NCBI GenBank assembly: GCA_035632955.1
Contig: DASQFU010000129.1
Span: forward strand, 1 to 38,604
Length of the DNA stretch: 38,604 nucleotides
From: DASQFU01 sp035632955
GTDB taxonomy: Bacteria > Eisenbacteria > RBG-16-71-46
Reading direction: 5' to 3'
Position 1 is the stretch's first letter, and the number at the start of each line of letters is the position of its first letter. Of this stretch, positions 33,500 through 38,604 are shown piece by piece. A program made the translations under genes and the position numbers. The notes under the pieces are model-generated. The model was not told the origin of the DNA. It made no database searches and saw nothing but the letters and a program-made list of their open reading frames with translations.

Positions 33500-34920
33500 G
33501 CAAGGCCAACATCCTGGTCGTCGACGACCAGGACTCGATCCGGCATTTCGTGAGCAAGGCGCTCGAGGACGAAGGCTACGTCGTCACAACGAAGAGCTCG
33601 GTGCGCGAGGCCCGGCAGGCGATCGAGACCGACTTGCCCGACCTCGCCTTGCTCGACCTCAAGCTGCCCGATGGAACCGGCATGGAGCTGCTGCGCGAGA
33701 TCAAGCGCATGCAGCCCGGCGTGACCGTGATCCTGATGACGGCGTTCGGCGAGGTCGAGACGGCGGTCGAGGCGATGAGCGCCGGCGCTTACTGGTTCGT
33801 CAAGAAGCCGTTCCAGAACGAAGAGCTGTTGGCCCTGGTCGGCCGCGCGCTCGAATCGCAGAAGCTGTGGATCGAGCTGCGGCGGCTGCGCCATCAGGCG
33901 TTCGCCGACGAGGATTTCCTCCATTCGCACAGCCCCAGCATGCAGGAGGCCTACGCGATCGCCGAGCAGGTTGCGCGCGGCGACACCACCAGCGTGCTGA
34001 TCGAAGGCGAGAGCGGCACCGGCAAGGAGTACTTCGCCAACCTCATCCATCGCATGAGCGCCCGGCACGACAAGCCGTTCGTCGAGATCAACTGCGCCGC
34101 GATCCCGCGCGAGCTGCTCGAGAGCGAGTTGTTCGGCCACGAGAAGGGTGCGTTCACCGACGCACGGGCCCAGAAACTCGGTCTCATGGAGCTCGCCAAC
34201 GGCGGCACGCTGTTCCTGGACGAGATCGGTGAGATGAGTCCGATGCTCCAGGTCAAGCTGTTGCGCGTACTGGAACGGCGCACGTTAAAGCGGGTCGGCG
34301 GCACCAAGGACATCACGATCAATCTACGGATCATCTCCGCCACGAATCAGAATCTCGAGCGGATGATCCAGGAGGGCAGCTTCCGCGAGGATCTCTATTA
34401 CCGCCTCAAGGTCGTGCCGCTCTGGGTCCCGCCCTTGCGCGAGCGCAAGGACGACATCGTGCCGCTGTCACGCCTGTTCATGGAGCGATTCGCGAAACAG
34501 TTCAAGAAGCCGTTTCGCGACATCTCGGGGGCGGCCGAGCGGCTGCTGCTGGATTACCCCTGGCCCGGGAACATTCGCGAGCTGAAGAACCTGTTCGAGC
34601 GCACGATTCTGCTCGAGAACGGGGAGATGCTCGATCCGCGTCACCTGAAGCTCGCACCGCGCGCCCGCCCGGGGATCGAGGTCACGCTCGGCCAGCGCGT
34701 CGACGACTATCTCAACGGCACCGTGCCCGAGAGCGGCATCCCGTTCGAGCCGATCGTCGAAGAGTTGGAGCGCGCCTTGATTCTGCGCGCCTCGTATGCT
34801 ACCAAGTGGAACCAGAGTCGCACGGCGGACCTCCTCAATCTGAAGCGTGACAAGCTGCGCTATCGGATGAAGCTCTACGAGCTCGGCCCGGAGGCGCCCG
34901 CGGCGACGCCCAACTCCTAG
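33496..34920 (+). CDS. NtrC-family sigma-54-dependent response regulator
   Basis: 474-residue bacterial enhancer-binding protein. The receiver domain (1-120) has D10/D11, phospho-acceptor D54 (ALLDLKLPDG), T82 and K104. The AAA+ domain (about 145-385) has Walker A GESGTGKE (171-178), the sigma-54 contact loop GAFTDA (218-223) and Walker B GGTLFLDEIGE. The Fis-type helix-turn-helix (about 420-461) has QSRTADLLNLKRDKLRYR. The loop normally reads GAFTGA; Asp at position five is a variant also known in some deltaproteobacterial-type activators. ATG 33496 overlaps the kinase stop (ATGA), a clear two-component pair. A candidate -24/-12 promoter lies at 27288. Other targets are not identifiable here. 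Confidence 0.95.
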   Translation: MSKANILVVDDQDSIRHFVSKALEDEGYVVTTKSSVREARQAIETDLPDLALLDLKLPDGTGMELLREIKRMQPGVTVILMTAFGEVETAVEAMSAGAYWFVKKPFQNEELLALVGRALESQKLWIELRRLRHQAFADEDFLHSHSPSMQEAYAIAEQVARGDTTSVLIEGESGTGKEYFANLIHRMSARHDKPFVEINCAAIPRELLESELFGHEKGAFTDARAQKLGLMELANGGTLFLDEIGEMSPMLQVKLLRVLERRTLKRVGGTKDITINLRIISATNQNLERMIQEGSFREDLYYRLKVVPLWVPPLRERKDDIVPLSRLFMERFAKQFKKPFRDISGAAERLLLDYPWPGNIRELKNLFERTILLENGEMLDPRHLKLAPRARPGIEVTLGQRVDDYLNGTVPESGIPFEPIVEELERALILRASYATKWNQSRTADLLNLKRDKLRYRMKLYELGPEAPAATPNS

Positions 34921-34931
34921 AGATCGAGCCC

Positions 34932-35447
34932 ATGATGCGCGCCCGCGCCGGAGCCGCCCTGGTCCTCGGCGCGATGGCGGCGCTGCAGGGATGCGGCTAC
35001 ACGACCAGCACCGCGCTGCTGCCTTCCCATCTCAGGACGATCGCCATCCCGGTGTTCGTCAACACCACGACCGAATACACCCTGGAGCAGGAGATCACGG
35101 ACGCCGTGATCGCCCGCTTCGTGGCCGACAATCACCTACGGGTCGTGGACGAGCGCTCCGCCAATGCCGTTCTGCGCGGCAGAGTGACCGGTTACCGGAA
35201 CTCAGTGTTCGGATTCTCGACCACGGAGGAGGCGCAGGAGTATCGCGTCACCATCTCGATCGAAGTGACGTTGAAGGACCAGGTGAAGAATCGCGAGATG
35301 TGGAGCGAACCGAACCTGGTCAAGACCGCGAACTATTACGTGGTGGACGTCCCCGGCCGGCCGGCCCGAACGGAGCTCGATGGTCGAAAAGAAGCCGTCG
35401 ACAAGATCGCCGAAGAAATCGTCAACCGTTCCGTCGAAGGCTGGTAA
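34932..35447 (+). CDS. lptE: LPS-assembly lipoprotein LptE
   Basis: Outer-membrane lipoprotein that plugs LptD in lipopolysaccharide export. The 171-residue product has a lipoprotein signal (MMRARAGAALVLGAMAALQG) with lipobox LQGC, so Cys21 is the lipidated residue, then CGYTTSTALLPSHLRTIAIPVF, the standard LptE opening. It has mixed alpha/beta character and an EVTLKDQVKNREMW strand. Its presence implies an LPS-containing outer membrane. It starts 11 bases after the regulator gene. Its last 68 bases are shared with the start of holA in another frame. Confidence 0.85.
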   Translation: MMRARAGAALVLGAMAALQGCGYTTSTALLPSHLRTIAIPVFVNTTTEYTLEQEITDAVIARFVADNHLRVVDERSANAVLRGRVTGYRNSVFGFSTTEEAQEYRVTISIEVTLKDQVKNREMWSEPNLVKTANYYVVDVPGRPARTELDGRKEAVDKIAEEIVNRSVEGW

Positions 35448-36474
35448 GAGCGCACCGGTCGCGGAGGCACCGGGACGACCGGTTCCACCGCCTCGAGCGC
35501 GTGCTGCCGGCGAGTCGGTCGCGGCGCTGGAGCTGATCGATCGCGTCGAGCGCGGTCACTGGCCCGCCTCCATCTATCTCGAAGGTCCGGACGAATCGCT
35601 GAAGGCGGCTCTGCTGGCGGAGCTTCGCCACGCCTGGGCCCGCGGTTGCGCGGAGTCACCGGCGGCGCGCGTGTTCCGTGCGGCCGAGAGCGGGATCGAA
35701 GAAATTCTGGCCGGCTTTCACAGCGGCTCGCTGTTCAGTCCGCGCGAGCTGCTGCTGGTGCTCGAGGTCGAAGATCTCGGCCGGAGCGAGAAGCGGATCG
35801 CGGCGCTGGCCGAGGGGATTGCGCGCCCGACCGGCGGCTCGACGCTGGTGCTGGTGGAGTCGGCCGCCGACTCGGCGCGCAAGGCGCTGGCGCCGATCCG
35901 CGCCGCATGTGCGGTGCGTTGGCTGGCCACACCGGCCACGCGCACGGCGTTGCTCGAGTGGGGGAGGCGGAGACTCGGCCGTACGGGAGCGGAGGCGGAG
36001 CCCGGCGTGCTCGATCTGATCGCCGACGCGTCCGAAGGCGACGCAGCGGAGTTCTTCAACGAGCTCGACAAGCTGTGCGCCTGGGCCGAGCCCGGCCGGA
36101 CCATCCGCCGCGAGGACGCCCAGTCCCTGCTGCGTCCGGTGCTGGGCGCCGATCTCCCCGGCTATCTGAGCGCAGTGGCGCTCGGAGATCCGAAGCTGGC
36201 GGCGCAGCGACTGAGCCGGCTGCTCGCGAGCGGCGTCTCCGAGGGCACGGTGCTGTTCGCGCTCGTCAATCTCGTCGGAGGGGCGCTCGGCGGCTGGGCG
36301 CGACACCGCGACTTGAGCGGCGCGCTACGCGGCCGGCGGCCGCCGCGCGAGCTGGCGCGTGCCCTCGATGCGCTCTACCGGGCGGAAGCCGCTTGGAAGG
36401 GCGGCCGCGCCGACCCGATCGCGGTGCTCGAACAGGCGACGCGCGTGGTGAGCGCGGGAGAGCGGGCTCGGTAG
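35380..36474 (+). CDS. holA: DNA polymerase III delta subunit
   Basis: Clamp-loader delta subunit, which opens the beta clamp. The 364-residue product has a Lys/Ser/Pro-rich start (about 1-45, absent in most homologues), then the AAA-like fold: IYLEGPDESLKAALLAEL, FHSGSLFSPRELLLVLEVEDL, GSTLVLVESAADS, and the C-terminal helical collar with DASEGDAAEFFNELDKLCAW and ELARALDALYRAEAAWKGG. The only ATG before the core is 35380, inside lptE, giving a 68-base overlap; otherwise a CTG start would be needed. lptE-holA adjacency is well known. It converges with the next gene, leaving nine bases between them. Confidence 0.87.
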   Translation: MVEKKPSTRSPKKSSTVPSKAGKSAPVAEAPGRPVPPPRARAAGESVAALELIDRVERGHWPASIYLEGPDESLKAALLAELRHAWARGCAESPAARVFRAAESGIEEILAGFHSGSLFSPRELLLVLEVEDLGRSEKRIAALAEGIARPTGGSTLVLVESAADSARKALAPIRAACAVRWLATPATRTALLEWGRRRLGRTGAEAEPGVLDLIADASEGDAAEFFNELDKLCAWAEPGRTIRREDAQSLLRPVLGADLPGYLSAVALGDPKLAAQRLSRLLASGVSEGTVLFALVNLVGGALGGWARHRDLSGALRGRRPPRELARALDALYRAEAAWKGGRADPIAVLEQATRVVSAGERAR

Positions 36475-36483
36475 GGTTCGCCA

Positions 36484-38004
36484 TTACCGCGCCGGGTAAA
36501 GTCCTGGCGCCTCGAAGGAACCCTTGAATCGGTAGGAAAAGTTGAAAAACAGGTTGCCGTTACGAGAGAAAGAGCCGTCACGCAACAGAGGTGGTCCACC
36601 AAGTACTTCGCGAGTGTGTCGCTGTGACTCGGACGCGGACAGCCGCAGGCCGAGGCGATTCTCAAGGTAGTAGGTCACGGCGATGCCGTAGCTCCAGTCG
36701 GTCCTATCGCCATGCGTCGGGCCCTGGGTTCGGTCGTCGTCGAGCCATGCATGAGCCAGAAATATCGAACCTAGCCACCGGTCAGCGGCGAGCCATGACA
36801 TGGAAAGCGCGGAACTCACCTCGAGCCAGTTGTCTTGTTCGCGAATCGGAATTAGGAGCTCAGACGAGCCGTCGGCCTGCCACCGCATTCCAAAAGGCCG
36901 ATGATGCTCGGCCATCAAGCCAGCGAGCACCTCGTCGAGATCCCCCGTTTCGCGTGTGGACCGGCGGTTGATGACGGCTGTGAGAAGCGAGTCGTTCAAC
37001 GTCTCCTGGAAGAACTCGCCCTCATCAAAGCGATTCACGATGTGTGAGTGACGGCTTTCGAGGACAAGCCCGGCGAATGATCCGGTCAGTCGCATGACCG
37101 GTGACCTCGGAACGCCATCGCGCTGGAAAATTGCACCCGCGACATGCGGTTCCGCGGCGCGGAAGATCGAAAACACACCGAGACCGCTGGGCCCGAGCGC
37201 ACCATCGTCTTCCAGGATGCGCTCGATTGCCCGCCAAGTCTCCTTGGCTGGCCGATCCCGGATTCCGATCAGTGAGGTACGGGCATACATGAGCTCGGCC
37301 AGCCGCTTACGTGCCGACGGTGTCAGCGCACGGATGATCGCGCCGGACTCGAGCAGACGCTGCTCGAAGACTCGTGCCTCGTAGATGCCCGTGGCATTCC
37401 GAACCCTGCCAATGCCAGTGGCGACTCTGGCCGTCACGATGTGCTGATAGCGCCAGTCCTCTGCGTGCCGCTGCGTCACCGTGCGGATGTTGAAACCGGG
37501 CGCATTCTGAAGCATGTCCGTTTCGCTGCTAATCCAATACTGATCATAGAATCCCCTGCCACTCAGATCTAGCGAGACCCCAATCGGAATCGTCCAGGGG
37601 TACCGCCGGTGCTCAATGGATAGAAACCATTGCTCTGAAATGGTGCGTTGTCGATCACTGGCGTGACGTTCGACGAAGGACGAAGGACCCGGGGAATTGA
37701 ACGAATCGCTACCCCGAGATCGAGAACCGCCGAAACCGACCTCTCCATCCATCGAACTGGAGGTGGGATCAGAATCCGAGAGCCATCGGAACGAGCTGAA
37801 GACTGAGCCGTTCAAGCCCCCTCGCCTGGTTTCGATCCCGCTGCGGCCCAACGCAAACCGTGACCCAAAGGCGCCAATGTCCGCCGTCCAGCTGAGAGAC
37901 TTGTTGGCGGGTATGCGAAAGTCGGCATAGTCGTCCGCTCGCGCCACGTTGGGGCCGGTGACGAGCACGACGACGGTGATCCACAGCGCGCGCTGGCTTC
38001 GCAT
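36484..38004 (-). CDS. Predicted outer-membrane protein, unknown family
   Basis: 506-residue exported protein, not recognised. ATG 38004 has GGAGG about nine bases upstream and gives a signal peptide (MRSQRALWITVVVLVTGPNV, cleaved near ARADD). N-terminal strands rich in Ser/Gly/Phe (GSVFSSFRWLSD, VGFGGSRSRGS), a helical middle (SARKRLAELMYARTSLIG) and C-terminal alternating strands ending FFNFSYRFKG suggest a beta-barrel with a periplasmic insertion. Base composition is visibly lower in GC than its neighbours, with many A/T-ending codons. It is on the opposite strand and lies between holA and leuS, suggesting insertion of a lineage-specific or acquired gene. In-frame ATGs further upstream exist but have no ribosome site. 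Confidence 0.75.
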   Translation of the reverse strand: MRSQRALWITVVVLVTGPNVARADDYADFRIPANKSLSWTADIGAFGSRFALGRSGIETRRGGLNGSVFSSFRWLSDSDPTSSSMDGEVGFGGSRSRGSDSFNSPGPSSFVERHASDRQRTISEQWFLSIEHRRYPWTIPIGVSLDLSGRGFYDQYWISSETDMLQNAPGFNIRTVTQRHAEDWRYQHIVTARVATGIGRVRNATGIYEARVFEQRLLESGAIIRALTPSARKRLAELMYARTSLIGIRDRPAKETWRAIERILEDDGALGPSGLGVFSIFRAAEPHVAGAIFQRDGVPRSPVMRLTGSFAGLVLESRHSHIVNRFDEGEFFQETLNDSLLTAVINRRSTRETGDLDEVLAGLMAEHHRPFGMRWQADGSSELLIPIREQDNWLEVSSALSMSWLAADRWLGSIFLAHAWLDDDRTQGPTHGDRTDWSYGIAVTYYLENRLGLRLSASESQRHTREVLGGPPLLRDGSFSRNGNLFFNFSYRFKGSFEAPGLYPAR

Positions 38005-38086
38005 CGGGGGCGACCTCCGACGGCACTTCACCGGGGTGGGGAGGCGCCGAATCGGCATAGGGGAGCGGCCCATTGAAGCGTACGGA

Positions 38087-38095
38087 ATCATACCA
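38087..38095 (-). promoter_or_regulatory. Candidate extended -10 promoter for the reverse-strand gene
   Basis: On the reverse strand TGGTATGAT forms an extended -10 (TGN plus TATGAT). No convincing -35 was found at 17 bases. It would start transcription about 75 bases before the ATG at 38004. The shared gap 38005-38198 would then carry divergent promoters. Confidence 0.4.
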
Positions 38096-38118
38096 GTCTC
38101 GCAAGCGCGGCCGGCAGC

Positions 38119-38148
38119 GTGACGTGAACGGCTGGTCCGGTTTATTCT
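38119..38148 (+). promoter_or_regulatory. Candidate leuS promoter
   Basis: GTGACG (38119-38124) and TATTCT (38143-38148) are 18 bases apart. Transcription would start near 38155, giving a leader of about 44 bases. The -35 match is partial, but the -10 stands out in the GC-rich background, and leuS needs a promoter here because the upstream gene runs the other way. Confidence 0.4.
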
Positions 38149-38198
38149 GCGCGACTCGAGGACTGTGTCGGCCTCGGTTAACCTGATCGAGAACCCAC

Positions 38199-38604
38199 AT
38201 GAAGCGTTATCCGTTCGCCGAAGTCGAGCCCAAGTGGCAGGCCCATTGGGAATCCCACGCCACGTTCCGCACGCGCGAGGAACCCGGCCGGCCCAAGTAC
38301 TACTGCCTCGACATGTTTCCGTACCCGTCGGGCTCGGGTTTGCACGTCGGCCATCTCGAAGGCTATACGGCCACCGACATCGTCTCGCGTTTCAAGCGGA
38401 TGCAAGGCTTCAACGTGCTGCATCCGATGGGCTGGGACGCCTTCGGGCTGCCGGCCGAGCAATACGCGGTCAAGACCGGGATCCATCCCGCGATCACGAC
38501 CGCCGAGAACATCGCCACCTTCCGCCGCCAGATGAAGCGGGTCGGCCTCTCGTACGATTGGGAGCGCGAGGTCAACACCACCGATCCCGACTACTACCGC
38601 TGGA
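38199..38604 (+). CDS. leuS: Leucine-tRNA ligase (5' part, cut by window end)
   Basis: Class I synthetase charging tRNA-Leu. Only the first 135 codons are present; the frame runs off the window edge with no stop. Visible: YPFAEVEPKWQAHWE at the start, YYCLDMFPYPSGSGLHVGHL, which contains the HIGH-type motif (HVGH), and HPMGWDAFGLPAEQYA, a LeuRS signature. LeuRS is about 820-870 residues in most bacteria. leuS usually precedes lptE-holA in the same direction; here it follows them, separated by a reverse-strand gene. Confidence 0.95.
   Translation, partial: MKRYPFAEVEPKWQAHWESHATFRTREEPGRPKYYCLDMFPYPSGSGLHVGHLEGYTATDIVSRFKRMQGFNVLHPMGWDAFGLPAEQYAVKTGIHPAITTAENIATFRRQMKRVGLSYDWEREVNTTDPDYYRW

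Overview
This window is a dense chromosomal segment from a high-GC, Gram-negative-type bacterium. Outer-membrane signs are an LptE lipoprotein and two secreted beta-barrel-like proteins. There are no mobile elements, CRISPR arrays or rRNA genes. Gene order (zapA - 6S-like RNA - rny - ymdB/folD - xseAB - ispA - dxs - nadK - recN) and the abundance of NtrC/GGDEF signalling suggest a poorly cultured FCB-like or deltaproteobacterium-like lineage (for example Eisenbacteria or Gemmatimonadota relatives). That placement is inference only.

Region 1 (1-6640), translation and cell division: a divergent outer-membrane protein gene, then infC (AUU start, long leader with a large hairpin), rpmI, rplT, pheS, pheT, a coiled-coil ZapB-like protein and zapA. 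Region 2 (6640-13280), RNA turnover, one-carbon and DNA metabolism: a 6S-RNA-like element, rny, a DUF1772 membrane protein, a YmdB-FolD fusion gene with an apparent CUG start, xseA, xseB and a polyprenyl synthase gene. Region 3 (13290-19650): a GT-C-like membrane protein, a DUF212 (divergent PAP2) protein, dxs, nadK and recN.

Region 4 (19647-26205), tryptophan: trpE-G-D-[zinc ribbon/RDD membrane protein]-C-F-B, coupled to recN by a 4-base overlap and lacking trpA. A tRNA-Arg(CCG) follows trpB by 11 bases, with its own promoter lying across the trpB stop codon. Region 5 (26230-34920), signalling and envelope sugars: a UbiE/MenG methyltransferase with a two-helix membrane tail, a GAF-GGDEF protein behind a sigma-54-like promoter, a three-gene 3-amino-sugar nucleotide module (oxidoreductase, left-handed beta-helix acyltransferase, aminotransferase), then a histidine kinase whose GAF domain carries a four-cysteine cluster and an NtrC-type regulator. 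Region 6 (34932-38604): lptE and holA with a 68-base overlap, a lower-GC reverse-strand outer-membrane-like gene, and the start of leuS, cut by the window edge.

The items most worth a second look are the YmdB-FolD fusion beside rny, the Cys-cluster GAF kinase with its sigma-54 regulator near envelope-sugar genes, the 6S-like RNA, and promoters built across stop codons.
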